From: Bradyrhizobium murdochi
GTDB taxonomy: Bacteria > Pseudomonadota > Alphaproteobacteria > Rhizobiales > Xanthobacteraceae
Assembly: GCF_000472965.1 (NCBI RefSeq)
Contig: NZ_AXAU01000015.1
Location: 107,256-171,255 of the forward strand
Direction: 5' to 3'
Length of the DNA: 64,000 bases
Shown here: positions 44,543 through 52,732 of the stretch, one piece after another
Layout: each line of letters begins with the position of its first letter
Position numbering within the stretch: position 1 is the first letter of the stretch
Program-made: the position numbers and the translations under genes
The notes under the pieces: generated by a model
What the model saw: the letters and a program-made list of their open reading frames with translations, nothing else
The model's database searches: none
Told to the model about the DNA's origin: nothing

Positions 44543-46825
44543 TTACGTCTTCATCGCGCTCTTCACGGCTTCCGCCGTGATCGGCAGCGAGCGAATGCGC
44601 GCGCCGCAGGCGTTGAAGATGGCGTTGCCGAGCGCGGGCGCCACAACCGTCACCGCCGGCTCGCCGACGCCGGTCGGCTTGTCGCCATTGGCGATGACGT
44701 TGACGGCGACTTCCGGCGTCTGGCTCATCCGCAGCGGCGTATAAGTATCGAAATTGGTCTGTTCGATACCGCCGTCCTTCAGCGTCGCTTTCTCGTACAT
44801 GGCGATCGAAAGGCCCCACAGCGCCGCGCCCTCGACCTGGGCGCGGATGTTGTCAGGGTGCACCTGCATGCCGACATCGGTGGCGACCGTCAGCTTCTTG
44901 ACCTTGACCTCGCCCGAAGGCGCCACCGCGACATGGGCGACGCAGGCGGTCCAGCTTGCCGTGTTACGCTCCTGCGACGAGACGCAGGCGATGCCCATGC
45001 CCTCGCCCTTCGGCAGCTTGGTGGTGCCGTAGCCGGCCATGCCCATTGCCGCAAGCAGCGTGTTGCGCAGCCGCTGCGCGCCACCGTCGTTCTTGCCTTT
45101 GCCGTCCAGTAGCGCAATGCGATACTGGGCGGGGTCTTGTCCGGCTGCATGGGCGAGTTCGTCGATCATGCTTTCGACCGCCCAGAAGGTCCAGCCCGGC
45201 GCCACCGAGCGCAGCTGACCTGACGGCGTGGCGGTGTGCGCCAGCTCGTTCTTGATCGCGCGGACATTGTGATTGGGCACGGAATAGAAGAAGTCCGCGC
45301 CATTCACGGTGAACGAGTCGAGCGGTCCCTTCTTGTCGACCGAAGGCGTCAGGAAATCCGGGATTCCCCAGCGCGCGGTCGGCCAGGCCGAGACCACATC
45401 GTGATTGAGCGCGATCAGCTTGCCGTCAGCGTCCAACCCGGCTTTCACCTTCTGGTAGGTCAGCGGGCGCGAATAGTCCATGGTCATATCGTTTTCGCGC
45501 GAGTAGATGACCTTGACCGGCTTGCCGACAACCTTCGCCGCCTGCACCGCGGGCACCATCATGTCGGCATCGAGCCGCCGGCCGAAGCCGCCGCCGAGCC
45601 ACATCTGGTGCATCACGACGAACTTCGGATCGATCCCGGCCGCTGCGGCCGCGATCGCCCCGGTGCGCGTCGCAAACTGGTTGCCGGAATAGATGTGCAG
45701 GATGTCGCCCTTGAACTCGGCGGTCGCGGTCATTGGCTCGAGCGGCGCATGGATGTTGATGCTGGTGGTGTATTCGGACTCCAGCACCTTGGCCGCGGTC
45801 CCGAAGGCCACCGCCGTATCGCCGTCCTTGACGAAGAACTGCCCGGAATCGTCGAGCGCCTGCAGCCGCTTGGCCTCGTCGAGCAACGACTGGCTTGCCA
45901 GCTGGGCGTTCGGCCCATTGTCATAAGTGATCTTCAGCGCGTCCGCCGCCTTGCGGGCGTTGGCATAGGTATTGGCCACCGCCACCACCCAGCCGGTCGT
46001 GCTGCCGGTCTTGTCGTCGAGCGTCACCGCCTTGATGAAGCCCGGCACCTTCTTTGCAGCGGAATCGTCGACCGACTTCACGGTCGCGCCATAGCGTATC
46101 GGCGGAGTGACGATCTTGCCGTAGACCATGCCCGGCAGCATGACGTCGATGCCATATTTGGCCGTGCCGTTGACCTTCGGAGGGATGTCGAGCTGCGGCA
46201 CCGACACGCCGACCATGGTGTACTGATCGGGCGTCTTCAGCTTGATCGCCTTGAGCTCATCCGGCGTGAAGGTCTTGGTGATCTTGCCGCTCTTGACGAT
46301 CTCGGCAAAGCTCATCGACTTCTTCGACTTCGGATGCGAGACGGTGGAGCTACGCACCACCAGTTCGCCGGCCGGCACGCCCATGATGCCGCTTGCTGCT
46401 TCCGTCAGTGCGATCCGCCCCGCGGCGCCCGCGCGACTCATCGCATCGAAATTCATCATCGTGCTCCAGCTTCCGCCCGTGATCTGCGCCCCCAGCACCG
46501 GGTCGTTGAACTTCGGATCGTTGGACGCAAGTTGCACCCGCATGTCCTTCCAGTTCGAGCCGAGCTCTTCGGCAACGATCTGTGCCATGGTGGATGCGAT
46601 GTGCTGGCCCATGTCGGCCTTGCCGCAGGTGACGGTGACGATGCCGTCGGGCGCGATCGAATACCAGACCGAGGGTTCGAAATTGGAGGGCGCGGCGAGT
46701 GCCTGATCGATGCCGGGCACGGCGGCATAGCCGAGCACGAGGCCGGTGGCGGCCGAGCCAACCAGGAACGAGCGGCGGCTGAGATCGGTGGGCGCGCGCT
46801 CGATGACGTTCACGTGCTTATTCAT
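44543..46825 (-). CDS. molybdopterin-binding aldehyde/isoquinoline oxidoreductase large subunit
   Basis: 760 aa from ATG 46825, which has a GGAGGG ribosome site. N-terminal twin-arginine signal 'DLSRRSFLVGSAATGLVLGYAA', so exported folded to the periplasm. Xanthine-dehydrogenase-family molybdenum domain: 'QMWLGGGFGRRLDADMMVPAV', 'GQLRSVAPGWTFWAVESMIDELAHAAGQDP' and the C-terminal 'GVGEPAVTVVAPALGNAIFNACGARIRSLPI' with the catalytic Glu. Related to IorB and periplasmic aldehyde dehydrogenases. Pairs with the 2Fe-2S subunit (ATGA overlap). Likely oxidises the aldehyde made by the PQQ alcohol dehydrogenase upstream. Confidence 0.9.
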   Translation of the reverse strand: MNKHVNVIERAPTDLSRRSFLVGSAATGLVLGYAAVPGIDQALAAPSNFEPSVWYSIAPDGIVTVTCGKADMGQHIASTMAQIVAEELGSNWKDMRVQLASNDPKFNDPVLGAQITGGSWSTMMNFDAMSRAGAAGRIALTEAASGIMGVPAGELVVRSSTVSHPKSKKSMSFAEIVKSGKITKTFTPDELKAIKLKTPDQYTMVGVSVPQLDIPPKVNGTAKYGIDVMLPGMVYGKIVTPPIRYGATVKSVDDSAAKKVPGFIKAVTLDDKTGSTTGWVVAVANTYANARKAADALKITYDNGPNAQLASQSLLDEAKRLQALDDSGQFFVKDGDTAVAFGTAAKVLESEYTTSINIHAPLEPMTATAEFKGDILHIYSGNQFATRTGAIAAAAAGIDPKFVVMHQMWLGGGFGRRLDADMMVPAVQAAKVVGKPVKVIYSRENDMTMDYSRPLTYQKVKAGLDADGKLIALNHDVVSAWPTARWGIPDFLTPSVDKKGPLDSFTVNGADFFYSVPNHNVRAIKNELAHTATPSGQLRSVAPGWTFWAVESMIDELAHAAGQDPAQYRIALLDGKGKNDGGAQRLRNTLLAAMGMAGYGTTKLPKGEGMGIACVSSQERNTASWTACVAHVAVAPSGEVKVKKLTVATDVGMQVHPDNIRAQVEGAALWGLSIAMYEKATLKDGGIEQTNFDTYTPLRMSQTPEVAVNVIANGDKPTGVGEPAVTVVAPALGNAIFNACGARIRSLPITAEAVKSAMKT

Positions 46826-47313
46826 GTGGCCCTCCGTTCGGTACGGGCGTTGGAGGCGGTACGCATTTCGGATGCGGCGCGCATGATCGCCTTCTGAATG
46901 CGCGAATAGGTCATGCAACGGCACAGATTGCCGTCCATATGCGCGATCACTTCATCCTTGGTGGGGTTGGAATTCTTGGAGAGCAGGGCTGCCGCCTGCA
47001 TGATCTGGCCGGACTGGCAGTAGCCGCATTGCGGCACCTGTTCGGCGATCCACGCCTTCTGCAACGGATGATCGCCCTTGGCGGAAAGCCCTTCGATGGT
47101 GGTGATCTTTTTCCCGACGGCGTCGCTGACCATGGTCTGGCAGGAACGGACGGCTTCGCCGTTGACGTGAACCGTGCAGGCGCCGCAGAGACCCGCGCCG
47201 CAGCCGAACTTCGTACCCGTCATCTGCAATTGCTCGCGGATGACCCAGAGCAGCGGCGTATCGTGTGCCGCATCCACGGAGAGATCTCTGCCGTTGATGT
47301 TTAACTTTGCCAT
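46822..47313 (-). CDS. 2Fe-2S subunit of the molybdenum oxidoreductase
   Basis: 163 aa. Plant-type ferredoxin motif 'CGAGLCGACTVHVNGEAVRSC' and a second helical 2Fe-2S site 'CGYCQSGQIMQAAALLS...NLCRCMTYSRIQKAI'. Transfers electrons from the Mo site. No signal peptide, consistent with co-export through the Tat signal of its partner. Overlaps the large subunit by ATGA. Confidence 0.93.
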   Translation of the reverse strand: MAKLNINGRDLSVDAAHDTPLLWVIREQLQMTGTKFGCGAGLCGACTVHVNGEAVRSCQTMVSDAVGKKITTIEGLSAKGDHPLQKAWIAEQVPQCGYCQSGQIMQAAALLSKNSNPTKDEVIAHMDGNLCRCMTYSRIQKAIMRAASEMRTASNARTERRAT

Positions 47314-47414
47314 TTGCCAAAAACCTTCTTACGTGACGAATTCGAGGCGATTGAACTGACTGCATTCCGGTGAAAACGAGTGGCAGCATCGCAAAGCTGC
47401 GCTAACTCCCACAG

Positions 47415-47567
47415 TTACGGCACCCGCCCGCCGCTGACCTGCACCGGGCCGATCGGGCAACAAGCGAAATACCTCAAACGAAGCCTACCGACCGCGCTGG
47501 CACAGGCGTACATGTTGATTTCCATGCCCACCGGCAGTTCTACGATCTTCGGCGCGTTCCACTTCAT
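47415..47567 (-). CDS. pqqA: PqqA-like peptide precursor with C-terminal extension
   Basis: ATG 47567 follows an AGGAAA-type ribosome site. The first 25 residues (MKWNAPKIVELPVGMEINMYACASA) are a clear PqqA, with the conserved Glu and Tyr (E-I-N-M-Y) that are cross-linked to form PQQ. PqqA normally ends a few residues later; here the frame runs on for 25 more residues to TAA at 47415, total 50 aa. No pqqBCDE in the window. Its position between a PQQ dehydrogenase operon and the Mo oxidoreductase suggests dosage supply of cofactor precursor. Confidence 0.8.
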   Translation of the reverse strand: MKWNAPKIVELPVGMEINMYACASAVGRLRLRYFACCPIGPVQVSGGRVP

Positions 47568-47702
47568 CTCTTGTTTCCTGGAGAGGCTGAGCTTGGCCTG
47601 CGCATCGAGCACACGCCCTCTTGCATCCTCGGCAACTCTCCAAGCCCGATGACGCAAGTTGAAGAAGTGGAAACCACAAGGTACCGGCTCGGCAGAGAAG
47701 CC

Positions 47703-48335
47703 CTATTGCATCTCCCGGGTAATCCGAACATACGTCCGATCAACGAAGTCCCTCAGGTCTCGGCCGGCTCGTCTGAACAAGTTGCGCTCGACGGTGAGCA
47801 ACCGGTCCGGCAGTGACTTTCTGCATGTGTCGCGGATGAAAACACCGCCGACCGGTTGCTCGTCGGCTTGCGCCTTCCCTTCGGTACATGTCCACCCTTC
47901 GCCGCCGTAACGAGACCTGACCTGCGCAGCGAGTAGAAAGGCCTTCTTCCGAGCATACAGTCTTGCATTCGGATCGGTTTCGATATCGAGGCCCGATACG
48001 ATGCCCTTGCCGTCAATGAAGACGGTCAAAAGCACCGGATGACCCGCAATTAGCGTGCCTTCTCGGCTTGTCTCAGGATCGAACTCGAAGTGAATTGCTC
48101 GCAACCCATCGCGCTCGGTCGGGCACTCATCCCACGCGGACCAAGCTGGCAGCTTGGCCTTTGGATCCCTGGCGCAGTACAGATTCGCGTAGCCGGCGTC
48201 CGATACTATATGGACGGGCCTGCCAACGGTGATATCGCGAATGTCATATTCGGGCTCGACCTGCGCGACAGCGGCTTGCATCCCAACGGCAAGAAAGACC
48301 CCAACCGACATCACGGCGCGACGTGCCGATTTCAT
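47703..48335 (-). CDS. exported hypothetical protein of the PQQ dehydrogenase operon
   Basis: 210 aa. Signal peptide 'MSVGVFLAVGMQAAVAQ', then a soluble domain with four cysteines in two separated pairs ('LYCARDPKAKLPAWSAWDECPTERDG' and 'GWTCTEG...RDTCRKS'). Starts at an ATGA overlap with the cytochrome c stop. No family recognised; the coupling suggests a periplasmic partner or maturation factor for the dehydrogenase/cytochrome pair. Confidence 0.75.
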   Translation of the reverse strand: MKSARRAVMSVGVFLAVGMQAAVAQVEPEYDIRDITVGRPVHIVSDAGYANLYCARDPKAKLPAWSAWDECPTERDGLRAIHFEFDPETSREGTLIAGHPVLLTVFIDGKGIVSGLDIETDPNARLYARKKAFLLAAQVRSRYGGEGWTCTEGKAQADEQPVGGVFIRDTCRKSLPDRLLTVERNLFRRAGRDLRDFVDRTYVRITREMQ

Positions 48336-48898
48336 TTCGAGCCCTCAGTCCCCGTCTTGCTGGATGATTCCGCACCCGCCTTGTAGATGTCACATACGCG
48401 CGACGTGTTGCCAAAGAAGGTCGTACATTGAGCGTAGGTCGGCTCGCCCGCGCCCTTGACGTGGGCGATCACATAGTCAGCAACCGCTGCGATATCGTTC
48501 GGTCGCAGAAACGTGCCGCCCTCGGGCGGCATGCGTTCACCGACATCCTGCCGCGTCATATCGTAGCAGCTGGTTGTGTCATAGGCGCCTCGCACGAAGA
48601 ACGGCATGCCCGTCCCGGGCCGGCCGCAAGCCACGGTCTCGATGATCTGCTCCTTGGTCAGCTCGGTCTTGCGCAGCGACAGCGCATCACCGCCGTAGCC
48701 GCCGCCGCCATCGCCGTGCCATTTGTGGCAGCCCACACAATTGGCCCTGCTGAATACGGCCTTGCCGGCATTGGTCGGGTCCGACACTGCTGCTTGCGCC
48801 GCCTGACCATAGGCGAGGCCTGACATCGAAAGATTCAGCGCGACGACGCTCACGAGCAGGACACTCGTCGCCGCCGGGGATGCGTTGAAAGCCATCAT
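48332..48898 (-). CDS. periplasmic cytochrome c, electron acceptor of PQQ dehydrogenase
   Basis: 188 aa. Signal peptide ending near 'LAYGQAAQA'; single heme site 'CVGCHKWHG' about residue 54; candidate axial Met in 'GTGMPFFVRG' or 'GERMPPEGG', followed by 'LRPNDIAAVADYVIAHV', the typical terminal helix. Four further Cys (CGRP, CYDM, CTTF, CDIY) could form disulfides. Lies 60 bp downstream of the PQQ dehydrogenase with a hairpin between them. Confidence 0.9.
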   Translation of the reverse strand: MMAFNASPAATSVLLVSVVALNLSMSGLAYGQAAQAAVSDPTNAGKAVFSRANCVGCHKWHGDGGGGYGGDALSLRKTELTKEQIIETVACGRPGTGMPFFVRGAYDTTSCYDMTRQDVGERMPPEGGTFLRPNDIAAVADYVIAHVKGAGEPTYAQCTTFFGNTSRVCDIYKAGAESSSKTGTEGSK

Positions 48899-48920
48899 AC
48901 CGTCTCTTTTCGAAAAGGTT

Positions 48921-48946
48921 GGAGGGTCCGGATTAACGGACCCTCC
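48921..48946 (-). terminator. intercistronic hairpin (attenuator or terminator-like)
   Basis: Perfect 10-bp stem GGAGGGTCCG / CGGACCCTCC with a 6-nt loop, 13 bp after the PQQ dehydrogenase stop and 22 bp before the cytochrome c start. On the minus strand it is followed by AACCTTTTC, a weak U-tract. Probably stabilises or partly terminates the upstream message, giving more dehydrogenase than cytochrome. Confidence 0.6.
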
Positions 48947-48958
48947 TTTGCGAGCAGG

Positions 48959-50746
48959 TCAGAGCGCGAACACGTAGAGCATCGACCCCGGCTGAATCTT
49001 CTTCAGCTCGCGCGTCGAATCGATGAACCATTTGTCCCAGGCGCCGCCCAGGCCGACCAGGATCGCGAAATACTGCTTGCCTTCCACGGTGAAGGTCATG
49101 GGCGGCGCGTTAACGCCGCCGCCGGTATTAAACTCCCAAAGCTTCTGCAGCGACTTGGCGTCAAGGGCCATCACTTCGCCGGACGGCTGACCGGTGAAGA
49201 CGAGGTCGGGAGTGGCCAACATGCCACCCAGATTGGGGAACGGCGTTTCCATTTTTTGGGCGATCTTGCCGGTCGTCACATCGATCGCGGTCACGCTGCC
49301 GGTGATCTTGAACGGTTGGCTCGTGCCGCCGCCGGTCCAGAACTCACGCGGCTTCAGTTTCTCCGGCGTCATCACCTCGACCTTGACGCGATTGCAGCTC
49401 TCGATCACTGGGATGTACCAAAGCTTCAGGTCGGGATTATAGGCCGTCGGCGGCCAGTTCTTGCCGCCCATGTTGCCGGGGCAGATGTCGGTTTCCATGT
49501 TGGTGCGGCTCGGCGTCACCGATGCGATGTAGGTCTGCACGGGCTTGTTCGGATCGTACTCGATCGGCTTGCCGGTCTCCGGGTCGAGCCCCTTGGTCCA
49601 AGTGACCTTTTTAACGAACGGCACCCCCCACACGAACTTGCCGGTGGTGCGATCGATCGCGTAGGCGAAGCCGTTGCGGTCCGCTTCGAGCGCGAGCTTG
49701 CGCGGGCCACTCGGTCCGGGTATGTCGACCAGCACGTTCTCTGCCACGCTGTCGTAGTCATAGGGATCGTTCGGCGTGTGCTGGTAGTGCCACTTGATCT
49801 TGCCGGTCGTGGCATCAAGGGCGAGCGAGCTGTCGGTGTAGAGGTTGTCGCCCGGCCGATAGGCGCTGTCCCAGTCAGGCCCGGGATTACCGACGCCCCA
49901 GATGATCGTGTCCGTGGCGGGATCGTAGCTGCCGGTAACCCAAGTCGAACCGCCGCCGGAGGCGGCCGCGTTGTTGCTGTCTTTCCAGGTCTCGCTACCG
50001 GGCTCGCCCTTGCCCGGGATTGTGTAGGTGCGCCAGACCTCCTTCTGGGTGGCGAGGTCGGTGGCGGCGAGCCAGCCTCGAATGCCGTACTCCGCGCCGG
50101 CAACTCCCGTGATCGCCATGTTCTTGACGATCAGTGGCGCGCCGGTGATGACCTCGCCCTTGTCCGGATCGGCCACAGTCCGTTGCCACGCAACCTGGCC
50201 GGTTTCCTTGTTGGTCGCGATCAGCCGACCATCGAGCGTATGCGAAATGACGAGATCACCCCACAGCGCGACGCCGCGATTGTCGACGCCGCAGCACGCC
50301 ACAGCACCAGCCCAGTCACGGTCCGTCTTGGGATCCATCTTCCAGACCAGCACGCCACGGCCACCATGAGCATCGATCTTGTAGACCGAGCCCCAGCCAT
50401 CAGTCACGTACAGGAATCCGTTCTCGGCAATGGGAGTGCCTTCCAGCCCGCCATGGCTCCAGATCCCACCGCCTTCGACCCCGCCGAGGTGCATGGTCCA
50501 CGCGACCTTCAGGTTCTTCACGTTATCGCGGTTGATCTCCTTTAGAGTAGAGAACCGGTGAGCCGAATAATTCTGATGATGATGAAGCCAATTGCCCGGC
50601 TCCTTGCCGACATTGAGCAGCCGTTCCTGAGTGACCTCATCCGCGGCACAGACCTGCGCTGCAGCCAGCATGCCTCCCGCGGCGATTGCAACCGCAACCA
50701 GCCGCGCTCGCGTCGATATTCTTGCGTGATCTGACAATCGCTCCAT
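48959..50746 (-). CDS. PQQ-dependent alcohol dehydrogenase, lanthanide-type signature
   Basis: 595 aa with signal peptide (cleavage near 'VCAADE') and GGAGGG ribosome site. Eight-bladed quinoprotein of the methanol/ethanol family: vicinal disulfide C151-C152 (VACCGVDNRG), metal ligands E219 and N287 ('GNPGPDW'), catalytic Asp330 in 'NDPYDYDSVAEN'. Asp332, two residues after the catalytic Asp, is the extra carboxylate that marks lanthanide-dependent enzymes (XoxF, ExaF, PedH); calcium enzymes have Ala/Ser/Thr there. Oxidises alcohols in the periplasm and passes electrons to the downstream cytochrome c. Confidence 0.93.
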   Translation of the reverse strand: MERLSDHARISTRARLVAVAIAAGGMLAAAQVCAADEVTQERLLNVGKEPGNWLHHHQNYSAHRFSTLKEINRDNVKNLKVAWTMHLGGVEGGGIWSHGGLEGTPIAENGFLYVTDGWGSVYKIDAHGGRGVLVWKMDPKTDRDWAGAVACCGVDNRGVALWGDLVISHTLDGRLIATNKETGQVAWQRTVADPDKGEVITGAPLIVKNMAITGVAGAEYGIRGWLAATDLATQKEVWRTYTIPGKGEPGSETWKDSNNAAASGGGSTWVTGSYDPATDTIIWGVGNPGPDWDSAYRPGDNLYTDSSLALDATTGKIKWHYQHTPNDPYDYDSVAENVLVDIPGPSGPRKLALEADRNGFAYAIDRTTGKFVWGVPFVKKVTWTKGLDPETGKPIEYDPNKPVQTYIASVTPSRTNMETDICPGNMGGKNWPPTAYNPDLKLWYIPVIESCNRVKVEVMTPEKLKPREFWTGGGTSQPFKITGSVTAIDVTTGKIAQKMETPFPNLGGMLATPDLVFTGQPSGEVMALDAKSLQKLWEFNTGGGVNAPPMTFTVEGKQYFAILVGLGGAWDKWFIDSTRELKKIQPGSMLYVFAL

Positions 50747-50848
50747 GAGTAGTGCCCTCCGTTGATATAATATGTTGATCGAACGTCCGGCACGCGTCCG
50801 GGCATTCGGCTGAGAAGCCTTATCAGCGGGCTCGACGGTCCACTGAGA

Positions 50849-51274
50849 TCAAGGCGTTCGTGAAACCTGCACCTCCGTTTCTTTTGTTCCGGCTTTCTGG
50901 AAAACGACGGCGCATGTGAACGTCTCGCCGTCGACAAGTTTGTGGCGAGTCTGTAGCAGCATGACGTGGTATCCATCCTGCCTGAGCTCGAGCGTCCCGT
51001 TCTCCGGAATCGGAATTGACTTAATCGCACGCATGGCGGGCGCCCCTTCGCCGCGATCAACAGTGTGCTTTTCCGAAAAATTCGCGAATGGACAGCGGAC
51101 GCGCAAGATAGCGTCAGCTTCGGCTGCATCGTTCTTGATTGTCAGCAAAAGCGGCAGATCGATACCGATCTGATCGGATGCGGAAACCCGGGCATTCGTC
51201 ACCTTCAGCGCGTCGCTTGCGGCGGCGAATCCGGGCATCAGCGTCAGCCCAAGTCCGACAATCAAAAGTCGCAT
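50849..51274 (-). CDS. PCu(A)C-type copper chaperone
   Basis: 141 aa from ATG 51274. Signal peptide 'MRLLIVGLGLTLMPGFAAAS'; copper site H-x10-M-x~20-H-x-M is visible as 'EKHTVDRGEGAPAMRAI...RQDGYHVMLLQ'. Delivers Cu(I) to periplasmic oxidases in the family. There is no good ribosome site at 51274 and the frame stays open upstream into a DctM-like fragment to 51541, so a fused product cannot be excluded. Confidence 0.75.
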   Translation of the reverse strand: MRLLIVGLGLTLMPGFAAASDALKVTNARVSASDQIGIDLPLLLTIKNDAAEADAILRVRCPFANFSEKHTVDRGEGAPAMRAIKSIPIPENGTLELRQDGYHVMLLQTRHKLVDGETFTCAVVFQKAGTKETEVQVSRTP

Positions 51275-51349
51275 CGCAAAGAGCCGCAATCCGCCACCAC
51301 CGCGCACAATCCGCCTGCCGCGATCGATGTCGGTGCGGCCGCGAAGTTC

Positions 51350-51790
51350 GTAGCGATTGTCATCCATGAAAAACGGAACCGCCAGCGGGCCGACATTATA
51401 CAGGTTGGCAAAGAGCTGCAGTGGAATGACCAGCAGTGGCGCGCCAGTCGACCCGACGGCACGCGCGCTCGCAATTGCAATGGAGATCGCAACCGGCGCA
51501 CCGAGCCCAAGAAGGACGTTGCCAACATGAAGACCCCACACGATCGCGCCTCCCCAACTGTTAGATGCGGCTCGATATTCCGACGCACCGACGGGTGTCT
51601 CTACTTACCGGGCGACAGGCGCGACACAACCATCTGCACCAGCGCATGCAAAATGAGCAGTGCACCGCCGACCGGAACGGCAAAACTAGGGTAGACCATC
51701 GAGGTCGGCACCGACCACGCGTTCTCCGTCCTGATTAGCGAGAGCACTTCGCCGCCATAGAGGGCGAAGACAATGCCAGCCCGATCATCG
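51350..51790 (-). pseudogene. TRAP transporter dctQ and dctM remnants
   Basis: 51601-51790: C-terminal DctQ, 'AGIVFALYGGEVLSLIRTENAWSVPTSMVYPSFAVPVGGALLILHALVQ' read without its N-terminus. 51350-51541: N-terminal DctM-like 'LLGLGAPVAISIAIAS...PLLVIPLQLFANLYNVGPLAVPFF', which then runs in frame into the copper chaperone. Together with the dctP fragment at 41.1 kb these are parts of a broken TRAP carboxylate transporter operon. Confidence 0.7.
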
Positions 51791-51975
51791 CGAGGTCGGT
51801 AATGTCCTGCACCGCGCCATGTGTAATCACGGGCAGACGGTCCGCTGGCGCCTTGACCCAGGATGGACCCAAAGCGTCACGCCAAATGTTTCACGCTGCC
51901 GCTCCCTCTTCGCGCTTTTTTTGATATACGACGATAGACTTCAATTGAGCGAAAGTATTGGCGAACAGAGCGCAA

Positions 51976-52016
51976 CGCGTTAGGACGCATTTCCGAATTT
52001 CTTGTACTTTTTTACG
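51976..52016. repeat. duplicated promoter-like segment, copy A'
   Basis: Near-identical partner of 41432-41473. Here it lies between dctQM remnants (minus) and the maoC-like pseudogene (plus), as expected for a divergent promoter region. Confidence 0.75.
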
Positions 52017-52284
52017 TGACATCGGCATCTGGATAGCGCGCCGATCATCGCCGCGACGCACAATCGCTTCTGCGGTGACAAGTGCGCACCCCTTCGAGCC
52101 CCCCTCTGCACGCGATTGCCGAAAAATCCAAGCATTCGCACAAACTGTCCTAACGCCGGTACAGGGTCGCTTCTAACATTTGGAAGAGTAAGCCCACACG
52201 TCCACGGCAGCCGAAGCTTACTTCCAGGTTCGCAGATGTCGGGACGATCAGGAAGTGGCAGCTCTAAAGATCAGATCCAACATC

Positions 52285-52694
52285 ATGGCCAAGCGACCTA
52301 TCATGAACTGTTATGTGATCGGCGATAGCGCCGACGTCGCGAAGACCGTGGCCGAATATGACGTATATGCATTCGCAGACATTGTTGGCGACTTCTGCGG
52401 CGTACACCTCACTGAGGAGTACCCCAAAAATACGCGCCTCAAGAAGCGGATCGCGCAGGGAACGGTCTCGGTCGGCCTTCCCTCCACCGTGACGGGATAT
52501 ATGGTAGCAAAGGCTCCGGAAGCGCAGTGCCTACCGATATGGCGTCACCTTCGATGCCCCGGGCTATTTCGGGGACACCGTCACCGCAAAGCTGGTGGTG
52601 CGTGAGAATGATGAGGAGCGCGACACCTGCATATTTACTACGAGGTCACGAATCAGAGAGCGGCACTACCGCGGCCTCGGGCAACAACTACCTG
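52285..52694 (+). pseudogene. MaoC-like hydratase, frameshifted
   Basis: N-terminal half in frame ('VAEYDVYAFADIVGDFCGVHLTEEYPKNTRLKKRIAQGTVSVGLPSTVTGYMV'), then a one-base deletion near 52530 (compare CAGTGTCC in the 44-kb copy with CAGTGCC here) shifts the frame before 'YRYGVTFDAPGYFGDTVTAKLVV'; a further shift follows near 52640. Related to the intact MaoC protein at 61449. Confidence 0.8.
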
Positions 52695-52732
52695 AAGGTC
52701 CTTTGATGCAAACAGCTGACCGCGACAGCCTG
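52516..52732 (+). repeat. long direct repeat partner of 44047-44266
   Basis: About 217 bp highly similar to the segment fused to nodU. Covers the end of the maoC-like gene and the start of the enoyl-CoA hydratase gene. Confidence 0.8.

Noticed and set aside
45236..46897. Long plus-strand frame opposite the molybdopterin subunit
   Set aside because: Antisense shadow of a well-supported gene in GC-rich DNA; His/Arg-rich nonsense product.
49256..50545. Long plus-strand frame opposite the PQQ dehydrogenase
   Set aside because: Antisense shadow; no ribosome site or domain.
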